NCBI GenBank assembly: GCA_007922305.1
Contig: ML677333.1
Coordinates: forward strand, 19,427,555 to 19,491,554
Direction of reading: 5' to 3'
Length of the DNA stretch: 64,000 nucleotides
From: Dermatemys mawii
Lineage: Eukaryota; Chordata; Testudines; Dermatemydidae
The position numbers and the translations under genes were made by a program. Position 1 is the stretch's first letter; every line of letters begins with the position of its first letter. Positions 34,431 through 45,065 of this stretch are shown in pieces. A model generated the notes under the pieces. It saw only the letters and a list, made by a program, of their open reading frames with translations. It did no database searches and was not told the DNA's origin.

Positions 34431-35670
34431 CATAAGTTATACTTTCAACCCACACTTGTGGACAGGGTTGGGGATGTGGGTTAGAGCAGAGTTTCCACTT
34501 TCACTCAGGCTGGAAACCTGACAGTTTGCATTAAGGATGCAGGCTCAAATGCTAAGAGTTGTCCAGTGGTCTCCCAATTCCCCCTATGTGCCTAGAAAAG
34601 ATGGACAAGTTCTCCCACAATTCCCTGGAAAAGAATCAAAGTGACTTAGTTCAGATCATTGCAGTGCAAAGAATTATCATCAAGTGTGCCCCCACAAGTC
34701 CTGCTAACATAGATGGAGAAGTACAGCACCACTGAGGACACAGTAAGTTGAGTAGGGGTTTATGCTATGCCCTTCGTGCCGGGGCTAAGCTAACCCCAAA
34801 GCTCAGACCCAGTCTAAACACCCAGGTTAACTCTGTACTGAAGACAACTCCACTCTATAAGGGAATGGATACTCTCACAGAGCAGCTGAAACTGGCAACA
34901 TCAACCAGTAGCACCGTGTCCCATACTGGCTGTCTCATATAAAGCTCTGTTAACTGGGTGTAGTCACCACCACCCTGCCTTGAACTCCTGAGATAGTTTA
35001 CACAAGGAGAAATTTTCTCATCTAAGGTGGACGTCACATTACATCATTAGGGAAACTGTGGCACAGGGTAGGAAACCCAAACTAAGAGGTCCTGAAGGAT
35101 CTGAACCACATATCAAAGTTTTTTTTAAAATCTTTTCTTTGAAGAAGTGATTAAGTGGCTAAGTTCTGCTTCCTGTCAATATCATTATTCTAACTTTGGT
35201 ATTAAATCAATTCATTAGTTACCCGTCAATGAAAGGCAATCTGTTGACAGCTCTCTACACTCCATACAAGGACAGATTAAAGGGAGACATGCAGAATGTC
35301 AATGTTGCATTGCGTAAATACACCTACCTTTCATCTAAGCTTTTACGTTCTTAATATTTTCTAAAATAACATTTATGCTACTTTATTTTTTTCTTCCAAG
35401 TTTCCTCATTTTATCAAGTGATCTGCTGCAGAATAATCATTTTTCTGTTGAATGTGGCCTGGAAGAATTAGGAAAACTGTTCTCTCTCTCTCTTTCTGTA
35501 CGCATCAGTGAGCAAATGTATTCAGGCATAAAAAAATAGTATTCACTATTCATTATTTGTCATTGAGTACTCATCACTATCTATTTTTTTTAAAAAAAAT
35601 CAGTCCTCCAATAAGTAAGCAGAAAGAAATAGTATGTGACTTAGCTAACCAATCACCCTCTACAACAGAA
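34431..35670. other. Mixed-composition sequence, nothing firm
   Basis: The two overlapping frames at 34748-34942 (plus) and 34855-35037 (minus) have no family features. No repeat is recognised with confidence. Confidence 0.45.
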
Positions 35671-35825
35671 CAGTCATGAAGAATCTGCAGGATGAAATTT
35701 ATTCACATGAACTAAACAATTGCAAATCGCAAGTGCCAGATCATACAAATATTCAAACATGCACTCAGCGTAAAGCATGTGAGGAGACCCTTGGATTCCA
35801 AAGTAAAGTAAAACACATCAAAGTA

Positions 35826-36150
35826 ATGCCCCTCTGCTATGTACATTGGCCAAACTGGATAATCCCTACGTAAAAGGATAAATGGACACAAATCAGATAT
35901 TAGGAATGGCAATATACAAAAGCCTGTAGGAGAACACTTCAACCTCCCTGGACATACAATAGCAGACCTAAAGACAGCCATCCTGCACCAAAAAAAACTT
36001 CAAGACCAGACTTCAAAGAGAAATTGCTGAGCTCCAATCATCTGCAAATTTGAGACTATCAACTCAGGACTAAACAAAGAATGTGAATGGCTTGCCGACT
36101 ACAAGAGCAGTTTCTCCTCTCTGGTTGTTCACACCTCCAGATCAGCTGCT
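35826..36150 (+). pseudogene. PLE GIY-YIG endonuclease, broken
   Basis: Frames read PLCYVHWPNW and, in another frame, YIGQTG-like and GHKSDIRNGNIQKPVGEHFN text with shifts. The last block (ECEWLADYKSSFSSLVVHTS) matches the DFEWLANYKSSFSSLAIHTS end of the copy at 41299. The gene is dead through frameshifts and stops. Confidence 0.75.
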
Positions 36151-36240
36151 GGAAGTGGGCCTCACCCTTCCTGACTGAATTTACCTTGCTATCTTGCCTG
36201 CATATTTATACCTGCCTCTGGAGATTTCCACAACATTCAT

Positions 36241-36268
36241 CTGATGAAGTGGGTCTTAGCCCATGAAA
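36241..36268 (+). ncRNA. Hammerhead-ribozyme-like core in a PLE tail (candidate)
   Basis: CTGATGA at 36241-36247 is followed by a stem-forming GTGGGT/GCCCAT segment with a CTTA loop and then GAAA at 36265-36268. This is the order of the hammerhead core (CUGAUGA, stem II, GAAA), and hammerheads are known from PLE terminal repeats. An extra A follows CTGATGA, and a convincing stem III and stem I were not found by eye. Other copies here read CCGACGA at the same place, so CpG decay may have made the match by chance. Confidence 0.3.
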
Positions 36269-36332
36269 GCTTATTATCCCAAACATCTCTGTTAGTCTAT
36301 AAAGTGCTACAAGACTCTTTGTCGTTTTAACA

Positions 36333-37574
36333 AAATATGTGTTTACAGGATTAGGATCTAAATTTTTTAAAATCAAAGAAAAAAATGGTTAAATTCCTCT
36401 AATTTATTCACATTGAATCAATGAACTAGCTCTACAGTATTCACTTTTTTAAAGACCCAGATTATATTTTTATATATTATCTCAGTCATTAATGGAAGTT
36501 TACATTGAGTAACATTCAATAACATTTACTTACAATGATAATTTTGAATATTTTAGCAAAATTCCACTAATATCTTCTATGGTGTGTTTAAATTTGGACT
36601 TCTATTCAAAAATAAATGTGAAAGAAATGAATTTAAGTAATAATAATTTCCTGAAAAAATAATTGTAGGATACTTTTTATCCTGAACTATAAATGACAAT
36701 TCTAACAAACATTAAAATTAAGCATGGAATTTCTGATGTCCTTTAAAACAGTGCTTCATTTCACTTATCTACTCATATATGGTCCTATTACTGTATGTAC
36801 ATCATTTTTAAAAGCATGTAACTGGATGAGAAAAGCAAGAGATGAGACAACTGTATCATAACTATTAGCATACCCAAGATGATCAGGAACAATGACTCAC
36901 ACAGAAAGCAAGTTTACTTTAATGAATAGGACCTTAGTGGCAACATCATCTAATCATCATGTCAAATTGTTAATCATTTCTGAGTGGTTTGTTTCAACTA
37001 ATTACATCCCTATTATAAAGGTAATTGTTTTGCAAGTGAGCTTTCAGTTTAATTTACTATGAATACTAGTTAATAAACATGTTTGATATTAATATATCAT
37101 TTTTCTATTAAATCTTGTCAAAATTAGAAATCAGGTAAGTAGGCTAGGTATGAAAAGGTAAAAAACACTCCTTATATGATAGTACATCTTCAGCAACCAA
37201 ACCGATATATTTCACAGAGCTTTGAAGGTGTACAGCACAGACACACCACCTTACCAGTTATATAGCACCTTTTCTCCGAACATCTTAGACCACTTTACTC
37301 AGACAGTAATTAAGAAAATTTCACTACCCATCTATCAGACAGTACCCATTATAGAGAGAGACAGTAAGGAACATAAATACTGTATGTTGCTACATGTACA
37401 TAGGTTAAGTATTCTGGCCATATAACCAGCATCTGAATTGGTGGAAACTGACCTTTTGTTGGCTTTAATTCACATAAAAGTACCTTATAAATGCATAGCA
37501 TGGCAACCTTAACAGACTAATGTTGTGATGTCATTAACAGAAGGCTAGAACATGAAAAAAAGAATAGTCTTCTT
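36333..37574. other. AT-rich sequence, nothing recognised
   Basis: No gene or repeat family is recognised. The frame 37222-37425 has no family features. Confidence 0.5.
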
Positions 37575-37728
37575 ATAGCTAGATTGGGATTCAGAGGTTC
37601 CATTCCTATCTCTGCCACAGATTTTCTGCATTCTTTGGCAAATCATTTAACTTCTCAATATTTCCACTCCACATCTGTAAAAATGTGGAAAATTCTTTCC
37701 TTGCTCACCCAAGTGATGAAGCTAAATG
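37575..37728 (+). mobile_element. MIR SINE relic
   Basis: GGGATTCAGAGGTTCCATTC, TATCTCTGCCACAGATTTTC, TTTGGCAAATCATTTAACTT and CCACATCTGTAAAAATG follow in MIR order (head, core, 'ggcaagtcacttaac', 'catctgtaaaatg'). The hAT MITE inserted at its right end. Confidence 0.75.
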
Positions 37729-37736
37729 CATTTATG

Positions 37737-38225
37737 CAGAGGTGGGCAAACTACGGCCCACATGTGGCCCTCCGGCCATTTTCATCTGGCCTGCAAGGTT
37801 GGGCCAGAGGCCCTGCACGCCTGGCCCAGGGGCTGGGCCGCGGGTCCCCACACTCCTGGGCCAGGTCCGCCCCATGCTCTGTGGCCAGGGGCCAGGTCGA
37901 GCATGGGGAGCCACGGTCCCTGCGCTCCCTGGCTGAGCCGAAGAGCACCCGACTGAGCATGGTAAGCGGGGGGGGGGGGGGGGCGGAGGTGGGGGTGGGG
38001 GTCTGGGGGGGCAGGGGGGGGGGGTCTCCGGAGGGGGTGATCAGGGGACAAGGAATGGGGGGGTAGATGAGTCGGGGCTTCTGAGGGGAGCAGTCGGGGG
38101 CAGGAAGTGGGAGGGGGTTGGATAAGGGGCAGGATGTTTGGGGAGGCACACCTTTCCCTACCTGGCCCTCCGCACAATTTTTAACCCCAATGTGGCCCTC
38201 GGGCCAAAAAGTTTGCCTACCCCTG
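37737..38225. mobile_element. hAT-type MITE, GC-rich (copy 3), with long G-tracts
   Basis: The ends are CAGAGGTGGGCAAACTACGG and AGTTTGCCTACCCCTG. The flanks CATTTATG (37729-37736) and CATTAATG (38226-38233) form an 8-bp duplication with one mismatch. It contains a 16-G run at 37968-37983 and further G runs to about 38025. The frames in this stretch on both strands (37584-38177) are GC-rich artefacts. Confidence 0.9.
37968..38025 (+). repeat. G-run cluster, possible G-quadruplex
   Basis: A run of 16 G is followed by several further G runs of five to eleven within 60 bases. Sequencing and assembly are often unreliable here, so exact run lengths may be wrong. Confidence 0.85.
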
Positions 38226-38233
38226 CATTAATG

Positions 38234-41098
38234 TCTTTGAGGCATTCAGATACCATGGCTATGTGGGCCCATCTACACAGATACCAGTGCTATCTACAGA
38301 GGAAACACTTTGTATGTTATGAATATAGCAGACCAGAAGATCAAGACATTGTTTTATAACTGGAATGTATTGTAAATTAAATGCAGTTTATTCTTTTGGT
38401 CTCCTGAGTTACATTAACATAATTCTTAATTGTAAGAAACTTTTTGCAGTTCAACGTTCTTCTCTGTAGGCTGATCTAATGAGGTGCTACATTAAAAAAA
38501 AAGAATATACAATCCATCCTAAAGATCTTCTGGTGTGTTGCTATGTGAAAAAAATGTGTTGATAATAAAATGAACAAAATTACCTTTTTTCCCCTGGAAA
38601 TACAATATTTACATTAAATTAGAAATTGGAAAATTTGGTACAAGCATACTGGTAACAATATTTTTTGCAAAAGCCTTTGTTCGTTCATACAAAGAAGAGA
38701 AAGCTAATAGCTTGCAATAATATACAATTAGATATTATGACTGGAAGTCATCTCAGATTTTGTTTTACTCTTTTTTAGCAATTTAACTAGCTACTAATTA
38801 AACTTTTAGAGAAGAAGATAGGCAGTATATGGTAATATACATAATTCTTTAAGTGATTTGAAACTAAACTTCCAGCAAACTAGTTACACCTCATTCAGGA
38901 AACACCCACAATCAAATAACATGCTACAAAATGTTATGTACCGTACATCATCTTTACAATAAACAAAATTTTCCTGCATATCTATGCACCTATATCTTTC
39001 ACACACACAAATAATATGGTCTTTAATCTTCAAGTTACCTTAGTACCTACTTTGTGCTAGACTGAAACAATTACATCTAAAGCAGTGATAGCCACATTGT
39101 AATGTATATATCTAGCTCTATGTATCATTATCTACCAGATAGAGTTTTTTTATAGTTTACAATAACTTTTTGCAGTTCCCACTAAAGTTTCTTGTTAAAA
39201 ACAGTAAAATGATTTAAGATTCAACAGCATGGACAGGATACAGTGATTAGGAATATTTAATTACAAATACATCTGCATTTTAAAACATGATATTTGCGGG
39301 GGGGAGGAAGTACTGTAGAGAAGAAACGGATAGCAACAAAATAACTGAAATGTTTAAAGGCTGTTGTAACCATCCAAGAGTTCAGATGTTAATATAAGTT
39401 ACCTGAAAAACTTGTCTGGAAACCTTTCAAAAATACTACTAGTCTCTTGAGAGACTCTGTTTCCATCCAGATTAGAAATACAAGGAAAATAGTCTTTTCC
39501 ATGAAATTTCATTATGTCCACCTCCAGCCCAACCTGGAACTTGGAAGTGCAGGAAAATGAAAAATTGATAGATAACATGCTTAATGAACCTCAGAAAAAG
39601 TTCCAGTTCATTTTCAACTTTAAGCGAAGGGTCAAGTGCATCTGAACTAGTTCACCCTATAGTCCATTTCCACAGCAACTAATGAAGAAGGACGTTATTA
39701 TAACTACCTAACATATAGGGAATGTCACGTTAGGTGGCTGGGTTTTAAAAAGATGTCAAGAGACAGACGGCAGTGTAGAAATAACTAACATCATTGCAAG
39801 TCTGTAAAAAGCCAAATTTTCAAGTGTGGACAACTTATTTGGGTGCCTAGATGGGGGCTATTGGGTACTGAGTTCTTGAATAATAATTTTAGACTGAAGT
39901 GTAGTTGAAGGACCCAAGAAACAATCAATGGAAACACTACAGAATCCCAAAGCATAATGAGGCATAGACAGAGCCACCATTTAAGGGGCCATCTACATAC
40001 TGGAAAGGGGAAGATGATCTGTATACTAGCTCTGAATATGAAGTGTAGAGGTAATAATCGGATCTGCACATTTAGGCACCACCGACTTCAAAAGAAACAG
40101 CATTTTACCTCTAATGACCAGGAACTCCCACAGAGAATAGTAGAGATATGGCAAGGGATTCAGAAGGCTACAGTGGCAGCATCTCATCCTCCTCTTGGGT
40201 TGAGATGGGTAGATTTCCCATGCAGAACATCCATATAAAACTCAGTTACCCTACATTACATAAGTAGTTAAAAATTTTACCAGTATCCATTTGATCTGAT
40301 AGTTTTCCAATGTCTTAAACTTCATAAGTCAGCTTCGAGAGTTGTCAGAGCTATATTTAACATTATCCAACATTCAAAACTTAAATCATCATCAGTTTTT
40401 CAACCAGAACCCTCGTGCACATCCAAATTATTTATTGTTGCCTTGTTTGACCCTTGGTGTGTGAACAGCCCCAATCCTGCATAGATTTGACTATACGTAT
40501 TGCAAGCAGTCACATTAAAAGGACATTAACTTCAGATTGTAAATTTTTTGTGATAGGGATGGCCTTTATATAGCTGCACAAGACAGTGGGCCCTACTCAT
40601 TAAAGGCAGTAAGTCAGTTTCAATATAGACATTAAATAGCAGTGGTATTGTGAGTCTTTGTAGGATTAGGGCCCTTGGGCATCAGTACATTCTAGTGAAA
40701 GGAGACTTGCAGGCAAAGTTGCTTCCACCTTCAAAAGGGAAACAAGATATTTGCAAGACAGAGAAGTCGGGGTTTGCTAGAGAGCAGCCTTGCTCCAATA
40801 AACCTTAAGATCAGACTAGAACCCCCACTGGTGAAATTTAGCAGATCATGAGATGGAAATATTTTTTTAAAAAAGTTGACTGCAAAGTTGGCCAGAAATG
40901 TATTCTAATTAGAGGTACTGAGGAGACATAATGGCAGGAATTGTGGTATTGGGCCACCTACTTTACCTGCCTGATTCCTCAGCATTGCTGCCGAACCTTC
41001 ACACTTCCTGGTCTCATTCCACAGTGAAAATGTTTCCTTTACATTCAGTGTCTTCACATTTCCCATATGTTGAACCATTTAAAAAAAATAAAGAAAAC
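38234..41098. other. AT-rich sequence, nothing firm
   Basis: Ancient-repeat-like phrases (for example near 39820 and 40060) may be eroded amniote repeats. No gene is supported. The frames 39791-40069 and 39957-40238 overlap on opposite strands and show no family. Confidence 0.45.
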
Positions 41099-41111
41099 CA
41101 CTTTCAATATG

Positions 41112-41944
41112 ACAAAGAGTCCTGTAGCACCTTAAAGATTAACTAAAATTTTAGAGCATAAGCTTTTGTGGGTAAATACCCACTTCGTCGGATGCATGCA
41201 GTGAAAGTATCCAGGGGCAGGTGTAAATAGGTAGGCAAGAACCAGGTGGGAGATAACAAGGTTAGTCCAATGAGGCTGAACCAGCTTGTTATCTCTAATC
41301 AGGGAGGGTGAGGTGTTTCTCTAGCAGCTGAACTGGAGGTGTGAATAGCGAGAGAAGAGAAGCTGCTTTTGTAGTTAGCTAGCCATTCAAAATCTCTATT
41401 CAGTCCCAAACTGATTGTGTCAAATTTGCAAATGAATTGCAGCTCTGCAGTCTCTCTTTGCAGTCTGGACTTGAAGATTTTTTGCTGCAAAATGCTGACC
41501 TTTAAATCTTTTATAGTGTGTCCAGTGAGGTTGAAGTGCTCTCCTACAGGTTTTTGAATATTGCCATTCCTGATATCTGATTTGTGTCCATTTATCCTTT
41601 TTCGTAGGGATTGTCCAGTTTGGCCGATGTACATAGCAGAGGGACATTGCTGGCACATAATGGCGTATATTACATTGATAGATGTGCAGGTGAATGAACC
41701 AGTGATGGTGTGGCTGATCTGGTTTGGTCCTGTAATGGTGTTGCTAGTGTAGATGTGTGGGCAGAGTTGGCATCGAGGTTTGTTGCATGGATTGGTTCCT
41801 GAGTTAGAGTTATTTATGGCGCGGTGTGCTGTTGCTGGTGAGATGCTGGTTTATGCTCTAAAATTTTAGTTAGTCTTTAAGGTGCCACAGGACTCTTTGT
41901 CACTTCTGCAATTCCAGACTAATACGGCTACCCCTCTGATTCTT
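41112..41944 (-). mobile_element. Fold-back Penelope-like element (PLE 4)
   Basis: Most of the element (41112 to about 41848) is the PLE 3' part in minus orientation. The last about 95 bp (41850-41944) are the terminal tail in plus orientation, beginning TTTATGCTCTAAAATTTTAG and ending CTACCCCTCTGATTCTT. It lies between perfect 13-bp repeats CACTTTCAATATG at 41099-41111 and 41945-41957. The extra tail segment that sits at the left end of PLE 2 is here at the right end. Confidence 0.92.
41299..41805 (-). pseudogene. PLE linker and GIY-YIG endonuclease, truncated at the N-terminus
   Basis: From about 41805 down to the stop at 41299 the minus strand is open: NPCNKPRCQLC, TITGPNQISHTITG, CTSINVIYAIMCQQCPSAMY, QTGQSLRKRINGHKSDIRN, GEHFNLTGH, ETAELQFICKF and FEWLANYKSSFSSLAIHTS. 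The paired-cysteine linker, the GIY-YIG residues and the C-terminal helix are present. A one-base insertion near 41808 breaks the frame upstream, and the RT domain is absent because of the inversion junction. The product could not act as a full PLE protein. The nuclease domain itself looks undamaged. Confidence 0.87.
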
Positions 41945-41957
41945 CACTTTCAATATG

Positions 41958-42449
41958 GAATAGAATGTGGAGCTGATAGAAAAAGTGTACATGTGTTGGT
42001 ATAGTGGCAGTCAAAACCTCACAATGCTGTGCTTAAGATAACACAAACATCTACTAGTAAGTTATCTCGACCTAAATAATTTTGAAGTTCTGGTTGTATG
42101 CTTGAGTGTCATTCTGATTAATTTGATGGGACTCTTTCAAGTGCTTGTATGTGGCAATTGAAAAGCTGGGGAACTATTTTGAAGAGCTAAGTAATGTGAC
42201 CATGACTGGATAGCATGATACAAGGCTTGTAAGGCATGACATTTGTGAGGACATTAATGTTCATTTAATTGTTGATTCCCTTAATTTAAAAAAAAAAACA
42301 CAACACAACACTTTCCCATACTTAACAATAAGTTAGAGAGGATTTTTTTATAGATAGGTTTAAAGTTTTGCAATAACATATAATCAGTCCCTTTCAAACA
42401 AATATAAACTTGATAAATGATTTTCCTGTAAGACATTTTACTAGAAAGA
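41958..42449. other. AT-rich sequence, nothing recognised
   Basis: No gene or repeat is recognised. A poly-A run lies near 42288. Confidence 0.5.
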
Positions 42450-42856
42450 CTGGCCAGGAACAGCAGTCCATAGGAGTTGCAGAGGCAGTGCCTGCAGGCA
42501 GAGGCAGCTCTGTGCATGCTGCTCATGAGCTGCAGGGGCATGCTATGGTTTCTGGGAGCCACCCAAAGCACTGCCCAACTGGAGCCTGCATCCCACATCC
42601 CTACCCTGAGCCCCCCTCCTGCACCTCAAACCCCTGTCCCAGGCTCAGCCCAGAGTTCCCTCCCACATTCCAAACCCTTTGGCCCCACACTCAACTCCCT
42701 CCTGCACCCCAACCCCTTGCCCCAGCCCAGTGAAAGTGAGTGAGGGTGTGGGGAGAATGAGCAATGGAGGAAGGGGAGATTGAGTGGGGAGCAAGGCCTC
42801 AGAGAAGGGGCGGGCAAGGGTGTTGTGGTTCAAATTAGACAGTTGGCAACCCTATC
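42450..42856. mobile_element. DNA-transposon-like repeat, GC-rich
   Basis: The right end reads AATTAGACAGTTGGCAACCC, whose reverse complement GGGTTGCCAACTGTCTAATT is a familiar start of a non-autonomous reptile repeat. The interior is C-rich (CACCTCAAACCCCTGTCCCA) followed by GAGTGAGGGTGTGGGGAGAA. The left end and target duplication are unclear. Open frames on both strands (42410-42833) are compositional artefacts. Confidence 0.55.
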
Positions 42857-43265
42857 CCAATATCATTTCTGAAGTACTCCTTCCAGTCATCTCCCAGTTT
42901 GTGTTTTGTGCAATTAGTTTTTCCTTCCTAAGTGTAGCACTTGTATTTGTCCTTACTACATTTCATCCTCTTTATCTGAGGAGATTTCTCCAGTTTGTCA
43001 AGATCATTTTGAATTCTAATCCTGGCCTCCAAAATGCTTGTAAACCCTCCCAGCTTCGTATGATCCTCAAACTTTATAAGTGTACTTTCTATGCCATTAT
43101 CCAAATAATTTATGAAGCTATTACATAGAACTGGACCCTGGACAGCTCCCTGCAGGACTCCACTTGATATGCCCTTTCAGTTCATTTGTGAACGCTTGAT
43201 AATTACTCTCTGAGTATGGTTTTCCAGCCAGTTGTGCACTCACCTTATAGTAGGTTCATCTAAGC

Positions 43266-43383
43266 CAATGGTTTTCAACTATGAGCCCCTAAAAAATTTT
43301 AAATGGAGCTATGGCCCCTTTGGAAACCTTATCCATAGTGTGTACCCTCCAGAGGTCCATGGACCACAGGTTGAAAACCACTG
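43266..43383. mobile_element. Short hAT-type MITE nested in the L3 LINE
   Basis: The ends are CAATGGTTTTCAAC and GTTGAAAACCACTG. The flanks ATCTAAGC (43258-43265) and ACCTAGGC (43384-43391) match in six of eight bases, consistent with an old 8-bp duplication. At 118 bp it has no coding capacity. Confidence 0.8.
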
Positions 43384-43704
43384 ACCTAGGCTACATTTCT
43401 CTAGTTTATGAGAAGCCCACGTGAGAGTATCAAAAGCCTTACTAAAGTCTAGGTACATTACATCTACTGTTTCCTCACTATCCACAAGGCTTGATACCCT
43501 GTCAAAGATGGACAATAGGTTAGTTTGACATGATTTGTTCTTGACAAATCCCTGTTGACTGTTTCTATCATCTTACTATCTTGTAGCTGCAATCAAAAAA
43601 ATTGGTTTTTCCCTCCATTATTTTTCTGGGTAGTGAAGTTAAACGTAATGGTCTAGAATTCCCTGGGTTGTCTTTATTCTCCTTTTTATACAGAGATAAT
43701 ATTT

Positions 43705-44022
43705 TGGCGGTTCTCAAACTTAGTAGTGAGGCAGCCCGTTTTCTTCCATGCTTGCTCCCGTGACCCATGTATTTCTGCCAAAATGCCGCCGAATTGAATC
43801 CTTACGCTTTCGGCAGCATTTCGGTGGACATGCCATGCACTTCAAAGCGTCCACCAAAAAGCCACTGAAACCAGAAACACTCACTTCAGCAGCTTTTCAG
43901 CAGACACTTTGAAGCACACGTCTGCCGAAATGCTGCCGAAAGTGGAGGCATTCTATTCAGTGGCACCGGAAGCTCACAACCCCCCTGGAATCGGCCTGAG
44001 ATCCCCACTTTGAGAACTGCTG
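43705..44022. mobile_element. hAT-type MITE of the GGCGGTTCTCAAAC family (copy 2), nested in L3
   Basis: The ends are TGGCGGTTCTCAAACTTAGT and CCCCACTTTGAGAACTGCTG. The flanks TAATATTT (43697-43704) and CTATATTT (44023-44030) match in six of eight bases. It shares ends and internal GCCGAAATGC motifs with 31127-31480. Confidence 0.82.
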
Positions 44023-44486
44023 CTATATTTGCTCTTTTCCAGTCCTCCAGACTCTCTCCTGTTTTCTACAAGTTCTCAAAGATAATTGCTAATGGCTCAG
44101 AGAACTCTTCAGCCAGTTCCATTGATATTCTAGGATGTATTTCACCAGGCCCTGCTGACTTGAAGGCATCTAACTGGTCTAAATAATTCTTAACATGTCA
44201 TTTTCCTAGTTTAGCTTCAGATTCTACTCCACTGATAGTCACTATGTAAGGCATCTGAGCACTGCTAACTGTTTTGGTGAAAATAAAGAAAAAAGGTATT
44301 TAACACTTGGACCATTATTGCCTTTTCTGTCATCTTTCACAACTCATTTAGTAATAGGTCTACCCTGTCCCTGGTTTTCATCTTGCTTTTGTTATCTTTT
44401 ATATCCGTAGCTAGGTAACTGGCTTTTTGTGCCTTGGCCTTTCTAATTTTGTTCTTACATATTTAGGATGGTTTTTTTTAATATAT

Positions 44487-44518
44487 AGACAGGCAGACAG
44501 ACAGACACACACACACAC
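44487..44518. repeat. (GACA)n(CA)n microsatellite
   Basis: GACAGGCAGACAGACAGACA is followed directly by CA units. Confidence 0.9.
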
Positions 44519-45065
44519 CCTTTGTAGTTTGATCTACTTCCTATTTCTTGTACAACTCTTCTTTGATCTTTGAATTTCAGGTCATTAAAGATCTCCTGGT
44601 TAGATCAGCCTGGTTTCTTACTATACTTCCTGTCTTTCCTATGCTTTGGGACAATTTGCTCGTGCCATCTATCATGTCTCTTTAAAAAACTGTCTTTTCT
44701 CCTGACCTCTTTTTCCCCCTCCCTTAGACTTGCTTCGCACAAATCTTACCTACTGATTCTCTGAAGTTGCTAAAACTTTCCCTTCTTGAAGTCCATTGTC
44801 TTTATTCTGCTATTTTCCCTCATACTATTCTGTAGAGCCATGAACTCTATCATTTCATGATATTTTCACCCAGCTTGCCTTCAAGCTTCAAATTCTCAAC
44901 TAGTTCCTCACTGTTTGTCAGAATCAAATCCCGAAGAGCCTCTCTTCTAATCGCTTTCTCTACCTTCTATAATAAAAAATAGTGGTGTCTAATATATTCC
45001 AAAAACTTGTATTATTTTCCCAAAAGATGTCTGAATAGTTGGAGTCTTTCATCACACCAAGTCCT

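Larger units (their letters stand above)
35826..36332 (+). mobile_element. Diverged Penelope-like element, 3' part (PLE 3)
   Basis: It carries the GIY-YIG coding end, then the non-coding tail with TGATGAAGTGGGTCTTAGCC, CATGAAAGCTTATTATCCCA and the terminal TACAAGACTCTTTGTCG. It is more diverged than PLE 2 and lies in a single orientation. The left junction near 35826 adjoins unrelated sequence. No target duplication was found. Confidence 0.82.
42857..44480 (-). pseudogene. L3/CR1 ORF2, reverse-transcriptase region, broken
   Basis: The minus-strand frame 43309-43515 reads VDVMYLDFSKAFDT, the RT palm motif A with its catalytic Asp. Further left the YADD-type motif is damaged: where FADD is expected the strand reads KFEDH. 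The frames are broken by stops and by two MITE insertions, so no product is possible. The frame 43568-43768 contains TAKILSLYKKENKDNPGNSR and RPLRLTSLPRKIMEG, the conserved block before motif A (compare 'NYRPVSLTSVPGKIME'). Confidence 0.83.
42857..45065 (-). mobile_element. L3/CR1-type LINE, antisense, about 2.2 kb with nested MITEs
   Basis: The order of landmarks on the minus strand is upstream ORF2 sequence at the right (near 45065), then the RT region leftward to 42857. GCTGACTTGAAGGCATCTAA and CAGTCCTCCAGACTCTCTCC are familiar from L3-type LINEs. Two hAT MITEs (43266-43383 and 43705-44022) interrupt it. A dinucleotide tract (44487-44518) lies inside. It is diverged and 5'- and 3'-incomplete. 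Confidence 0.82.

Noticed and set aside
37584..38177. Several long frames on both strands
   Set aside because: They run from a MIR relic into a GC-rich MITE with long G runs. They are artefacts of composition.
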